Part shown: positions 31,139-41,057 of the stretch, one piece after another
Numbering within the stretch: position 1 is the first letter of the stretch
Layout: each line of letters opens with the position of its first letter
DNA from: Aquimixticola soesokkakensis
Lineage (GTDB): Bacteria > Pseudomonadota > Alphaproteobacteria > Rhodobacterales > Rhodobacteraceae
Reading direction: 5' to 3'
DNA: 64,000 nt
NCBI RefSeq assembly: GCF_900172375.1
Contig: NZ_FWFS01000001.1
Span: 496,001-560,000, forward strand
Translations under genes and position numbers: made by a program
Notes under the pieces: model-generated
The model's database searches: none
What the model saw: the letters and a program-made list of their open reading frames with translations, nothing else
What the model was told of the DNA's origin: nothing

Positions 31139-31176
31139 CAAAGGCTCCGCAGAAATGCGGGGCCTTTTGCCTTTTG
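31139..31176 (+). terminator. Rho-independent terminator of the atp operon
   Basis: AAGGCTCCGC (31141-31150) pairs with GCGGGGCCTT (31157-31166), with one G-U, over a six-base loop. A T-rich tail (TTGCCTTTT) follows. Confidence 0.8.
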
Positions 31177-31237
31177 GGCTTCAAATCCCACAACTTATGC
31201 GATTATTTAAAGAAAAGCCGTGGGCCGTAGAGACTAT

Positions 31238-31585
31238 ATGCAAAAAATCCGTACCCATACTTTGGGGATCGACAATGGCTCGATCCTGCTGTTTTCCGAT
31301 TTTCAGGATGGTGGCGCGATGTGGACCGGCAAGGGTCCGCGCGAGTTGCGGCGTATCGTGGAATTTACAGAAAGCTTCGCCGCGCCGCCGGTCGTCAACG
31401 TCTCGATCTCGATGCTGGATATCGACCAGCAAACCAACCACCGCGTTGATATTTCTGCGGAAATGGTGAACGAGGAGGGTTTCGTCATCGTGTTTCGGAC
31501 ATGGGGCGATACCCGCGTTGCACGGGTGCGCGCCGATTGGGTGGCCTTTGGATCGCTCAAACATGAGGACGAGTGGGAGGTCTGA
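31238..31585 (+). CDS. H-type lectin domain protein
   Basis: A 115-residue protein matching the H-type lectin (Helix pomatia agglutinin-like) beta-sandwich: MWTGKGPRELRRIVEF, PPVVNVSISMLDIDQQTNHRVDISAEMV, EGFVIVFRTWGDTRVARVRADWVAFG. No signal peptide is visible, which is odd for a lectin. In many Rhodobacteraceae such a gene follows atpC; here it has its own start after the atp terminator. Ligand and role are unknown. An alternative GTG six codons earlier is less likely. Confidence 0.75.
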   Translation: MQKIRTHTLGIDNGSILLFSDFQDGGAMWTGKGPRELRRIVEFTESFAAPPVVNVSISMLDIDQQTNHRVDISAEMVNEEGFVIVFRTWGDTRVARVRADWVAFGSLKHEDEWEV

Positions 31586-31608
31586 CCTTTTCCCCGTCCA
31601 GCAAATGA

Positions 31609-31642
31609 AAAAGGCGCCGCTGCGGATCGCAGGGCGCCTTTT
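31609..31642. terminator. Bidirectional terminator between H-lectin gene and prs
   Basis: AAAAGGCGCC (31609-31618) pairs with GGCGCCTTTT (31633-31642); an inner CTGCG/CGCAG stem extends it. Flanking A and T tracts suit both convergent genes. Confidence 0.8.
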
Positions 31643-31665
31643 GCTGTGGGGTGGTGCTGCGCGGC

Positions 31666-32685
31666 TCAGTACTGCGTGTACAGCCCCTCATAGAGCGGCC
31701 CGAGCGTGTCGTCGTCAAAGAGCGACGACACGGAGGTGCCGTTCCACGTGTTGATGATCGCTTGCGCAAACAGGGGCGCGGTGGGCACGATGCGGATGTT
31801 GGGGCAATCGCGCACGGCTTGGGTCGCCTCGATCGAATCGGTAATCACCAGCGACTTCATCACCGAATTGGTGACGCGTTCGACCGCGGGGCCCGACAAC
31901 ACACCGTGGGTGATGTAGGCGTGCACTTCGGCAGCGCCATGTTGCAACAGGTTCTCTGCGGCTTTGCACAGGGTGCCGGCCGTGTCGCAAAGGTCATCCA
32001 CGATGATACATTTCTTGCCGGTCACATCCCCGATCACGGTCATTTCCGCGATTTCGCCGGGCTTTTCGCGGCGCTTGTCGACGATGGAGAGCGGCGCATT
32101 GATGCGCTTGGCCAATTCGCGCGCCCGCGCCACACCGCCAACATCGGGGGAGACCACCATGATGTCGTCCATCTGGCCTTTGAAATGATGCATGATGTCG
32201 AGGGCAAAGACCGGCGAGGCATAGAGGTTGTCCACCGGAATGTCGAAAAAACCCTGAATCTGTGTCGCGTGCAGATCCATGGTCAGGATGCGCTCGATGC
32301 CGGCCTCGACCATCATATTCGCGACGAGTTTGGCTGAGATCGGCGTGCGGGCCTTGGTGCGGCGGTCCTGACGGGCATAGCCGAAATAGGGGATCACGGC
32401 GGTGATGCGACCCGCCGAGGAGCGGCGCAGCGCATCGGTCATGATCAGCAATTCCATCAGGTTGTCATTGGCCGGATTCGATGTCGGCTGGATGATAAAC
32501 ATATCCTCGCCGCGCACGTTTTCGTAGACCTCGACGAAAATCTCGCCGTCATTGAAACGCTCGACACGCGCATCGACCAGCCCCACGTTCATCCCGCGAT
32601 GCATTGACATGCGGCGGGCGATGGCGTTGGCGAGCGTGCGGTTGGCATTGCCCGAAATAAGTTTTGGATCGGTAGCGGTTGGCAT
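31666..32685 (-). CDS. prs: Ribose-phosphate pyrophosphokinase
   Basis: A 339-residue PRPP synthase: [27 protein letters not shown] near the N-terminus, the flexible loop [18 protein letters not shown], the divalent-metal His in [21 protein letters not shown], and the PRPP loop [10 protein letters not shown]. It forms PRPP for nucleotide, His and Trp synthesis. The start [18 protein letters not shown] is chosen because it follows AGGGGACAG; the frame is open far upstream but without ribosome sites. The protein is longer than the enteric enzyme (315) by a C-terminal insertion, as is common here. Confidence 0.96.
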   Translation of the reverse strand: MPTATDPKLISGNANRTLANAIARRMSMHRGMNVGLVDARVERFNDGEIFVEVYENVRGEDMFIIQPTSNPANDNLMELLIMTDALRRSSAGRITAVIPYFGYARQDRRTKARTPISAKLVANMMVEAGIERILTMDLHATQIQGFFDIPVDNLYASPVFALDIMHHFKGQMDDIMVVSPDVGGVARARELAKRINAPLSIVDKRREKPGEIAEMTVIGDVTGKKCIIVDDLCDTAGTLCKAAENLLQHGAAEVHAYITHGVLSGPAVERVTNSVMKSLVITDSIEATQAVRDCPNIRIVPTAPLFAQAIINTWNGTSVSSLFDDDTLGPLYEGLYTQY

Positions 32686-32789
32686 CGGCAGCTGTCCCCT
32701 GCTGTATTCCATAACGGAATCGTGACGTTGCGGCTCCATTACCACCCCGTTAGGCTTATGGAAACACACCGCCTGCAAAGGGTCCGCAA

Positions 32790-33401
32790 ATGCCGCAGAT
32801 CGACTACTATTTTTCCGTCCTATCTCCGTTTTGCTATCTGGCGAGCGACCGGCTGGAACAGATCTGTTCGGATCATGGTTACGCAATCACCTATAAGCCG
32901 GTGGACACGCTTACGCTCTATGACCGCATCGGCAGTCCGCGCCCCAATGCGCGCTGGGAGGGGCGGCAGGCCTACCGCCTCCAGGAACTTGCTCGCCTGT
33001 CCAAACAGCTCGATATGCCGCTGACGCTCAACCCTGCGCATTGGCCCACGAATGCAGCACCTGCCTCTTATGCGGTGATTGCGGCGCAGACAGTGGCGCA
33101 GCGCGAGGGCAAGGGCGATGTCGGCCTGCTGGTGCGCCTGTTGCTTGGGGCGCTTTGGGCGGAGGAACGCGATGTCGCCGAGGATGCGGTGATCGCCGAC
33201 TGCCTTGAGGGGGCGGGATTTTCGCGGGCTCTGACGATGACGGGCATGCTCGAAGGGGCCGAAGCCTATCCGCGCAACCTTGAGGATGCGGTGGCGGCGG
33301 GGGTGTTTGGCGTGCCGTTCTACATCACGCCCGACGACCAGCGGTTCTGGGGACAAGACCGGCTGCGCGAGCTGGACATGACCCTGCAAGGCGCACTCTA
33401 A
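32790..33401 (+). CDS. 2-hydroxychromene-2-carboxylate isomerase-like DsbA-family protein
   Basis: A 203-residue thioredoxin-fold protein of the HCCA isomerase/GST-kappa group. The N-terminus [18 protein letters not shown] has Ser in place of the thioredoxin CxxC, and the C-terminal [22 protein letters not shown] is the family signature. Characterised members isomerise a naphthalene-degradation intermediate with glutathione; homologues are widespread without that pathway, so the substrate here is unknown. Divergent from prs, with no aromatic degradation genes nearby. Confidence 0.82.
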   Translation: MPQIDYYFSVLSPFCYLASDRLEQICSDHGYAITYKPVDTLTLYDRIGSPRPNARWEGRQAYRLQELARLSKQLDMPLTLNPAHWPTNAAPASYAVIAAQTVAQREGKGDVGLLVRLLLGALWAEERDVAEDAVIADCLEGAGFSRALTMTGMLEGAEAYPRNLEDAVAAGVFGVPFYITPDDQRFWGQDRLRELDMTLQGAL

Positions 33402-34417
33402 AGCGCCGCGAGCACCGCATCGATCTCGCTGGCGGTGGTTGACCAGCTGGTCACAAACCGCAGGCGTTGGCCTGCCCCTTTGGGTTCGCCGTAGGCCTGC
33501 ACCCCCGCAGCCTCCAGCCGCGTCACCTGCGCTGCATCGACATCGACAAAAACGATATTGGCCTCAACCGCGAAGGCGGGCGCAATTTCGCGCGCCCGCA
33601 ACCCTGCGTCAAGCCGCGCGGCCATCGCATTGGCGTGGCGCGCCCACTCAAGCCAGCGCGCCTCGGTAAACGCCGCGTCGAACTGCGCGCCAAGGTAACG
33701 CCCCTTGGAGGCAAGCTGGCCCGCGCGCTTGCGCCTGACCTGCGCCTGCCAATGCGCTGAGGGATCAAACAGCACGACCGCCTCAACGTTCATCAGCCCG
33801 TTCTTGGTGCCGCCAAGCGACAGCACATCCACACCGGCGCGATGGGTCAAATCTGCAGGCGCAGCCCCCGTTGCAGCAAGGGCATTGGCCAGCCGCGCGC
33901 CGTCCAGATGCACGGGCAGGCCATGGGATTTCGCAATGGCGCAAAGCTGCGCGGTCTGCGCGGCGCTGTAAACTGTGCCGACCTCGGTCACATTCGTCAG
34001 CGACAGCGCCCCTGCTTGCACCATGTGTACGCTGTGCTCTTGCGCGCACAACAGCGCCTCAAGCGCCGCTGCCTCAATGCGCCCGTCCGCGCCCGCCACC
34101 AGCGCCAGCTTGGCCCCGCTTGTGTAGAATTCCGGCGCGCCGCATTCATCCATTTGGATGTGGGCCGTCGGATGGCACAGCACGGACTGCCAAGGCTGCA
34201 CCAATGTCGCCAGCGCCAGCGCATTCGCCGCCGTGCCCGTGGTCACAAACAACACTTCGGCTTGCGGGGCCTCGAAGACCTCGCGAATCTGGGCGGTGGC
34301 GCTCTGACAGGCGTCATCGCCCCCGTAGCCCTTGGCATAGCCCGCATTCACCGCGCTCAGCGCCTCCCAGATCACGGGATGCACCGCGCTGGCATTATCG
34401 GAGGTAAGCCAGATCAT
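33398..34417 (-). CDS. Low-specificity threonine aldolase family protein
   Basis: A 339-residue fold-type I PLP enzyme (beta-eliminating lyase family). Visible: MIWLTSDNASAVHPVI at the start, HLDGARLANALAATG with the PLP-binding Asp, and the lysine in SLGGTKNGLMNVEA. It would cleave L-threonine/allo-threonine to glycine and acetaldehyde, though relatives act on other beta-hydroxy amino acids. The start overlaps the ycgN stop as ATGA; the stop overlaps the convergent isomerase gene by four bases. It is the last gene of the ribF-ycgN-aldolase unit. Confidence 0.85.
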   Translation of the reverse strand: MIWLTSDNASAVHPVIWEALSAVNAGYAKGYGGDDACQSATAQIREVFEAPQAEVLFVTTGTAANALALATLVQPWQSVLCHPTAHIQMDECGAPEFYTSGAKLALVAGADGRIEAAALEALLCAQEHSVHMVQAGALSLTNVTEVGTVYSAAQTAQLCAIAKSHGLPVHLDGARLANALAATGAAPADLTHRAGVDVLSLGGTKNGLMNVEAVVLFDPSAHWQAQVRRKRAGQLASKGRYLGAQFDAAFTEARWLEWARHANAMAARLDAGLRAREIAPAFAVEANIVFVDVDAAQVTRLEAAGVQAYGEPKGAGQRLRFVTSWSTTASEIDAVLAAL

Positions 34418-34902
34418 GACCTGTCTTTCGGGGGATTGAGGCCCATGGGCTCTTCGATCAGATAGTCTTCCCACTCGTCTTCGCCGATGGAAAATTCCGG
34501 CACCGTGATCCCTTGGGCCGAGACGCCCGCCGCATGCACGCTGTCCGGGTCACCGGTGAGAAGAGGATGCCAGTCGGGCAGCGACTTGCCCTGCCACAAC
34601 AGCCGATAGGCGCAGGTTTGGGGCATCCAATAGGCATGTTTTGGCAAAGTTTTCGCCGTCAAAACAATGCATTCGGGCACGATGGATTTGCGCACCTCGT
34701 AGTTTGAACACAGGCAGCTTTCATCGTCGAGAAGGCGACAGGCCACACGGGTCAGAAAGACCTCGCCACTGTCGGCATCTTCGATCTTGTTGAGGCAGCA
34801 TTTCCCGCAGCCGTCACAAAGCGCCTCCCATTCCTGCGGGCGCAGCCGGTCCAGCGGATATTTTTCCCAGAACCGCGGGCGCAGGTCCCGATCACCGCTC
34901 AT
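34414..34902 (-). CDS. YcgN/YkgJ family cysteine-cluster protein
   Basis: A 162-residue protein of the UPF0260 (YcgN) family. Conserved cysteines are in CDGCGKCCLNKIEDADSGE, RVACRLLDDESCLCSNY, VPECIVL and QTCAYRLL, a pattern suggestive of metal or Fe-S binding. The N-terminus RPRFWEKYPLDRLRPQEWEALC is typical. No function is established. It overlaps ribF and the aldolase gene by four bases each, so the three are translationally coupled. Confidence 0.88.
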   Translation of the reverse strand: MSGDRDLRPRFWEKYPLDRLRPQEWEALCDGCGKCCLNKIEDADSGEVFLTRVACRLLDDESCLCSNYEVRKSIVPECIVLTAKTLPKHAYWMPQTCAYRLLWQGKSLPDWHPLLTGDPDSVHAAGVSAQGITVPEFSIGEDEWEDYLIEEPMGLNPPKDRS

Positions 34903-35837
34903 GTCGCGCGCACGGGCGTGCCGAGGATCTCGCGCGCTTGCACGCAATCGGCATCCATCTGCGCCACCAAGGCCTCGAGCGTGGTATAGGCCACTTCGGG
35001 CCGCAAATAGCGCACCAAAGCCACCGACAGATCCTGCCCGTAAAGATCGCCTTTGAAATCAAAGAGAAAGGTCTCAAGGCAGGGGCGATTGTCGCCAAAG
35101 GTCGGTTTGACCCCAAGCGAGGCCGCCCCGTGGTAATGCCCCTGATACGGCCCGGTCAGAATGTCGATTTTCACGGCATAGACGCCGAATTTCGGCGGCA
35201 AAAGCCCGTCGATAGACATGTTGGCCGTGGGGAAGTTCAATGTGCGCCCGCGCTTGTCGCCATGCTGGACCGGACCGTCGATCCGGTGCCAGTGGCCAAG
35301 CATTTCAGCGGCCTTTTCAGGCTGCCCCTCGCTCAAAGCCGTGCGGATCGCCGAGGAAGAGGACACGGTGCCATCGGTGGTTTCCAGCAAGTTGGCGACC
35401 GTCACGCCAAAGCCCATTTCACGGCCAAAATGCACCAAATCGGACGCGGTTCCCAAACGGTTCTTACCAAAGCAGAAATCGGCGCCCACGACAACATGGC
35501 GCAATCCCAACCCGTCGACGAGCACCTCACGGGCGAACCGCTCGGGCGTCATCGCGACCATCTCGCCATCAAAAGGCAGTTCAAAAAGCTGCTCGACCCC
35601 CAGTTTTGCCAAACGGTTGGCCTTGGCTTGCGGGTTCATCAGCCGGAAAGGGGCTGCGTCGGGTTTGAAATATTCGCGCGGATGCGGGTCAAAGGTGACA
35701 ACGCTGAGCGGGCCTTGGGCGCGGGCGATGTCGATCACATGGCGGTGGCCCAAATGGACCCCGTCAAAATTGCCAATCGCCGCAGAGGTGCCGCGCGCGG
35801 TTTCGGGCAGGCCCGTCCAATGATGATGTCTGTCCAT
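34899..35837 (-). CDS. ribF: Bifunctional riboflavin kinase/FAD synthetase
   Basis: A 312-residue enzyme. The N-terminal FAD synthetase nucleotidyltransferase has AAIGNFDGVHLGHRHVI (the HxGH motif) and a later SSSAIRTALSEG. The C-terminal kinase domain has GRTLNFPTANM, the flavin/ATP-Mg motif, and GVKPTFGDNRPCLETFLFDF. It makes FMN then FAD. Located 27 bases after the MaoC-like gene on the same strand and overlapping ycgN. Confidence 0.95.
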   Translation of the reverse strand: MDRHHHWTGLPETARGTSAAIGNFDGVHLGHRHVIDIARAQGPLSVVTFDPHPREYFKPDAAPFRLMNPQAKANRLAKLGVEQLFELPFDGEMVAMTPERFAREVLVDGLGLRHVVVGADFCFGKNRLGTASDLVHFGREMGFGVTVANLLETTDGTVSSSSAIRTALSEGQPEKAAEMLGHWHRIDGPVQHGDKRGRTLNFPTANMSIDGLLPPKFGVYAVKIDILTGPYQGHYHGAASLGVKPTFGDNRPCLETFLFDFKGDLYGQDLSVALVRYLRPEVAYTTLEALVAQMDADCVQAREILGTPVRAT

Positions 35838-35864
35838 GCGTCCCCCGCGGGGAACACCCCGCCG

Positions 35865-36320
35865 TCAGTCGAACTTCCGGCTCGGCGCCAGTACCAGCGC
35901 CTCCCCTTTCAGGACGGTGGTATCGCCTACAGAGCAACGACATTCAAGGGAAACACGGCGTTTGGCATGGAGGATATCGGTCACGGTCACTTGCGCAAGC
36001 ACAACATCCCCGGGACGCACGGGGGCAAGGAACTTCAGGTTCTGGCCCAGGTACACAGTCCCGTGCCCCGGAAGCTGCTCGCCGATGACGGCAGAAATCA
36101 ACCCCGCCGTCAGCATCCCATGGGCAATCCGCCCGCCAAAAATCGTGTCGCGGGCATAGTCATCATCCAGATGGACGGGATTGTGATCGGTCGAAACCTC
36201 GGCAAACAGCGCGATATCGCGATCGGTAACGGTCTTGCGCAAAAACCGCGTCATCCCGATTTCGATATCCTCGATGCAAATGGTTCCGCGCGCAAAATTA
36301 TGAAGCGAGGTATCCAGCAT
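35865..36320 (-). CDS. MaoC-like hotdog-fold (R)-specific enoyl-CoA hydratase
   Basis: A 151-residue hydratase-2 family protein with the catalytic pair Asp45 and His50 in AEVSTDHNPVHLDDDYA, followed by GRIAHGMLTAGLISAV. Such enzymes (PhaJ-like) hydrate trans-2-enoyl-CoA to (R)-3-hydroxyacyl-CoA, linking beta-oxidation to polyhydroxyalkanoate. Upstream is a TATAAT-like box and a CTGC-N3-GCAG site; see the regulatory entry. It lies just upstream of ribF, possibly co-transcribed with it. Confidence 0.83.
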   Translation of the reverse strand: MLDTSLHNFARGTICIEDIEIGMTRFLRKTVTDRDIALFAEVSTDHNPVHLDDDYARDTIFGGRIAHGMLTAGLISAVIGEQLPGHGTVYLGQNLKFLAPVRPGDVVLAQVTVTDILHAKRRVSLECRCSVGDTTVLKGEALVLAPSRKFD

Positions 36321-36353
36321 GACAGTCTATCCTGTGGCAAATCCAAAAGGCTA

Positions 36354-36364
36354 CTGCGCTGCAG
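36354..36364. promoter_or_regulatory. Candidate PhaR operator, CTGC-N3-GCAG
   Basis: CTGC (36354-36357) and GCAG (36361-36364) are three bases apart, the motif reported for PhaR of Rhodobacter sphaeroides. It lies 34 bases upstream of the MaoC gene and downstream of overlapping TATAAT-like boxes on the minus strand (36403-36413), a repressor position. Confidence 0.45.
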
Positions 36365-36475
36365 CATAGCAGGATAAACCGCGCGCAACAATCCTGCGCG
36401 CAATTATATTATACCAATGTCCAATGCTGATAAATTTTATTTCACGCGCGCAGCATCCCTGCGCCGGCTTGGGGC

Positions 36476-36496
36476 TTCTTTCGGATAAAAATACCC
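36476..36496 (+). repeat. Extragenic repeat, copy 1 (single arm)
   Basis: A 21-base sequence starting TTCTTTCGG and ending AATACCC, identical to 57677-57697. It lies in the gap between the MaoC and HAD genes, just beyond the HAD stop. Only one arm is seen here; the second location has both arms as an inverted repeat. Confidence 0.7.
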
Positions 36497-36518
36497 GACC
36501 CCGCCAACCACCCTGCGC

Positions 36519-37391
36519 CTAGCGCAGGAAGGAAATCGAATAGGTCGGGTTCATGCCTTGGGTTTCAAGCCAGCCCTCAAGCATCTGCGGATCGGGGGCA
36601 TTGGGGTCCTCACCGAATTCCTTCGCCGCCAGACCGCCGGTGATGAACAGCGTGTCCAATCCTTCGCCCATGCCGCCCTGAATGTCGGTGTGGATCCCGT
36701 CACCGATGCACAGGATGCGGGGATCTTCCAGATCGGCGGTTTTGCTCAAACGGCGGCGCGCAAGGTCGTAGATCGGCGGGTGGGGCTTGCCGAAATAAAG
36801 GCTCTCGCCGCCCATCTCGGTGTAGAGCTGCGCCAGCGCCCCCGCACACCATTCGCGCGTCTCACCGCGGTCCACGACAATGTCGGGGTTGGCACACAGC
36901 AGCTTGAGACCCTTTTGCTTGGCATAGAGGAAATCGGCGCGATAGACGGACGGATCGGCCATCGCATCTTCGGGGCCGGTGCAGACAATGCCCTCGGCCT
37001 CGGCCAGCGGGACACGGTGCACATGGGCAATGTCGGGCACGATATCCATCGGCTCCAGAAATTGCGTCTCCGTTTCGGTGCCGATGAAATAGACTTTTGA
37101 CCCGACCGCACCGATGAACATCGCCATCCGCGCCGAATCGCCGGAGGTGGCAATCGCATCAAAAGCCGCGCGCGGCACACCAAACCCTTCGATCTGGGTC
37201 TCCACCGAGCGCCACGGGCGCGGCGAATTGGTCACCAGCACCACATAGCCGCCGGTGTTGCGATAGGCGACCAGGGCTTCACAGGCTTCGGTATAGGCTT
37301 CGATCCCGTTATGCACGCAGCCCCACAGGTCCACGAAAAGGGCGTCGTAGTCGGCGGCGATATCGGTGAGGCTGGAAATCAGCTTGGTCAT
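36519..37391 (-). CDS. TIGR01459 family HAD-type hydrolase
   Basis: A 290-residue HAD-superfamily phosphatase, type IIA (NagD/PGP-like). DxD-type motif I is LFVDLWGCVHNG (Asp near residue 20, where the second Asp is replaced by Gly-Cys), motif II VLVTNSPRPW, motif III/IV GKPHPPIYDLA and CIGDGIHTDIQGG. The missing second Asp of the usual DxD (here DLW) is typical of this alphaproteobacterial subfamily; substrate unknown. The start is fixed by MTKLISSLTDIAADYDALF, although the Shine-Dalgarno is weak. It follows the Mn-pyrophosphatase on the same strand, separated by a terminator. Confidence 0.85.
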   Translation of the reverse strand: MTKLISSLTDIAADYDALFVDLWGCVHNGIEAYTEACEALVAYRNTGGYVVLVTNSPRPWRSVETQIEGFGVPRAAFDAIATSGDSARMAMFIGAVGSKVYFIGTETETQFLEPMDIVPDIAHVHRVPLAEAEGIVCTGPEDAMADPSVYRADFLYAKQKGLKLLCANPDIVVDRGETREWCAGALAQLYTEMGGESLYFGKPHPPIYDLARRRLSKTADLEDPRILCIGDGIHTDIQGGMGEGLDTLFITGGLAAKEFGEDPNAPDPQMLEGWLETQGMNPTYSISFLR

Positions 37392-37409
37392 TTGAATGTC
37401 TCGCGATGC

Positions 37410-37437
37410 AAAAAAGGCGCCCCCAAGGAGCGCCTTT
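37410..37437 (-). terminator. Rho-independent terminator after ppaC
   Basis: On the minus strand AAAGGCGC (complement of 37430-37437) pairs with GCGCCTTT (complement of 37413-37420), followed by six T residues. Confidence 0.8.
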
Positions 37438-37476
37438 GATGTAGCGTGATCGGGCCGCGATGACCAGTGTGATGCC

Positions 37477-38397
37477 TCAGAGTTTGAGGTTCGGGATGAT
37501 CTGTTTCTTGCGCGACATGACGCCGGGCAGGACCACAAGATCGCCGGTCACGGTCGCACCGAACGATTTCTCGGCCACGGTTTTCACCAGATCGTTGGGG
37601 ACGAACAGCGTGGCTTCCTCGTTGAGGATGTCCACGACAAACAGCAGCACCTGGTCCACGCCGTCTTCCTTGGCGACCTCTTGGAAGGAGGTCATCAGGC
37701 TGTCCTTGCGGTCCAGCACGATCTTGGGTGCGGTGGTTTCCAGCACGGAAACGCGGAATTTCGTGCCCTCGACGGCGTATTCTTTGGAATCCATGCGGAT
37801 CAGCTCGGCGTCGGAGAAGGCGGAGACATCGGATTTCGCCTCGAACATTTCCGACGCATAGGCCGCAATGTCGATCTTCAATTCGCCAGCGAGTTTTTCG
37901 GCCAGCGCGCGGTCCACATCGGTCGTGGTGGGCGAGCGGAATTCCAGCGTATCCGACAGGATGCACGACAGCATCAGCCCCTTGACCCAATCGGGCATTT
38001 TCGCCGCATCCTCGCCCATCAGATCGTACATGATGGTGGCGGTGCAGGCCAGCGGGCGGATGGTGATGTCGATCGGGCCTTTGGTTTCCAGACCGCCGAC
38101 CAGCTTGTGGTGGTCGATGATGGCTGTCACGTCCAGATCGTTGACATTGGCGGGCAGCTCGGCGGGGTTGTTGGTGTCAACGATGACAGCCGACTGGCCT
38201 GCGTCGAATTCGGTGACGATGCGCGGCTTGGGGCAGTCCCATTTTTTCACGACGAACGCGGCTTCGGTGTTGGGCTCGCCCAGCAGCACGGCTTCGGCTT
38301 TTTCGCCTTTGATCTCGTTGAGATACCACGCCCAAATGATGGGCGAGCCGGTGGAATCGGTATCGGGGGATTTGTGGCCGAAAACGAGGGTGGTCAT
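37477..38397 (-). CDS. ppaC: Manganese-dependent inorganic pyrophosphatase (family II)
   Basis: A 306-residue DHH-family pyrophosphatase: GHKSPDTDS (metal His and Asp residues at 8-14), VDTNNPAE, TAIIDHHK (the DHH motif) and SDTLEFRSPTT, with the C-terminal substrate-binding SRKKQ. It hydrolyses pyrophosphate to drive biosynthesis. Many bacteria use family I instead; family II is normal in this group. The start at 38397 is preferred over an ATG seven codons upstream, which lacks a ribosome site. Confidence 0.94.
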   Translation of the reverse strand: MTTLVFGHKSPDTDSTGSPIIWAWYLNEIKGEKAEAVLLGEPNTEAAFVVKKWDCPKPRIVTEFDAGQSAVIVDTNNPAELPANVNDLDVTAIIDHHKLVGGLETKGPIDITIRPLACTATIMYDLMGEDAAKMPDWVKGLMLSCILSDTLEFRSPTTTDVDRALAEKLAGELKIDIAAYASEMFEAKSDVSAFSDAELIRMDSKEYAVEGTKFRVSVLETTAPKIVLDRKDSLMTSFQEVAKEDGVDQVLLFVVDILNEEATLFVPNDLVKTVAEKSFGATVTGDLVVLPGVMSRKKQIIPNLKL

Positions 38398-38758
38398 GTG
38401 CAATGCGTCCCGTGTCATAAAAGGAGGTTTAATTTCGGCGCTCTTATAGGCGGGCGGGCGGCCCTTGTCACGCCTTGAGCCTCTGTCGTCGCGGGCAGGT
38501 TGTGCGCGATTGTCCGCCGGGGGCAAAAACGCGCAGCCAGAGGGTTGAAAGGGGGCGTCGCAATGCCGACCTACCGAGGAGAGCGATGCAGAATGACCCG
38601 CATCGTTTGGAATTGAGGTGGCACATTCTGCCGGTCTTCGGGGCCGCGCGGACCTGCGGGATTTTCGCGAAAATGCCACAGGGTTATTTTTGGCAAACAC
38701 GCTGAAAATGCCTGTAAACCAAAGCAAATTGACGACAAATTTTTTCCCACTAATTCGG

Positions 38759-38787
38759 TTGACAGGGCGAAAATCGCTGCCTAACTA
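38759..38787 (+). promoter_or_regulatory. Sigma-70 promoter of groESL
   Basis: A perfect -35 TTGACA (38759-38764) is followed after 17 bases by TAACTA (38782-38787). Transcription would start just before or within the CIRCE element at 38796-38822. Confidence 0.8.
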
Positions 38788-38795
38788 TGCCTCCG

Positions 38796-38822
38796 TTAGC
38801 ACTCGCATCTGCTGAGTGCCAA
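38796..38822. promoter_or_regulatory. CIRCE element (HrcA operator)
   Basis: TTAGCACTC (38796-38804), nine bases, then GAGTGCCAA (38814-38822). The consensus is TTAGCACTC-N9-GAGTGCTAA, so there is one mismatch. HrcA should repress groESL here; hrcA itself is outside the window. Confidence 0.95.
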
Positions 38823-38858
38823 CGCAGAATAGAAACTTTGAGCGAAGGAGCCTCAGAG

Positions 38859-39146
38859 ATGGCATTTAAACCGCTGCACGACCGCGTTGTAGTTCGCCGC
38901 ACCGAAAGCGACGAGAAAACCAAAGGCGGCCTGATCATCCCCGATAGCGCCAAAGAAAAACCCGCTGAGGGTGAAGTCATCGCCGTTGGCGAAGGCGCAC
39001 GCAAAGATTCGGGCGAGCTGATCGCCCCCTCCGTCAAAACAGGCGACAAAGTGCTGTTCGGCAAATGGTCCGGCACCGAAATCACCCTCGACGGTCAAGA
39101 ACTTCTGATCATGAAAGAAAGCGACATCCTCGGCATCATCGCCTGA
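38859..39146 (+). CDS. groES: Co-chaperonin GroES
   Basis: A 95-residue 10 kDa chaperonin: [38 protein letters not shown] includes the mobile loop that contacts GroEL, and [18 protein letters not shown] ends it. The start has AAGGAG upstream. It caps the GroEL cage during folding. Controlled by the CIRCE element and promoter just upstream, with groEL 48 bases downstream. Confidence 0.98.
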   Translation: MAFKPLHDRVVVRRTESDEKTKGGLIIPDSAKEKPAEGEVIAVGEGARKDSGELIAPSVKTGDKVLFGKWSGTEITLDGQELLIMKESDILGIIA

Positions 39147-39164
39147 GATCGTTTTTCTTCCTAA

Positions 39165-40844
<1,680 letters not shown>

Positions 40845-40877
40845 GCCACGCGCTTACAGCCGTTTACACGCTTTGGG

Positions 40878-40904
40878 AACGGGGGCCTTCGGGTCCCCGT
40901 TTTC
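40878..40904 (+). terminator. Rho-independent terminator of groESL
   Basis: AACGGGGGCC pairs with GGTCCCCGTT around a TTCG tetraloop (one G-U), followed by TTTCGTTTTC. Confidence 0.85.
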
Positions 40905-41057
40905 GTTTTCAACCTTGCCTTGTAAACGTTCACGGCGAGGGGTTTTGCGACGATTGTGCCGCGTAGCAGCATTTAATGCGGGGCGGGGTCATTTGTGCGC
41001 TTGTAGTTCTTCCTCGACGCTCGGCATCATTGTCCTGACAAATTAGGGGTTTCGCTC

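Larger units (their letters stand above)
38398..38858. other. 461 bp divergent region between ppaC and groES
   Basis: No gene seen. The right end holds the groES promoter and CIRCE element. The left 300 bases (38420-38740) contain no recognised element; AT-rich stretches are at 38690-38760. Confidence 0.55.
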
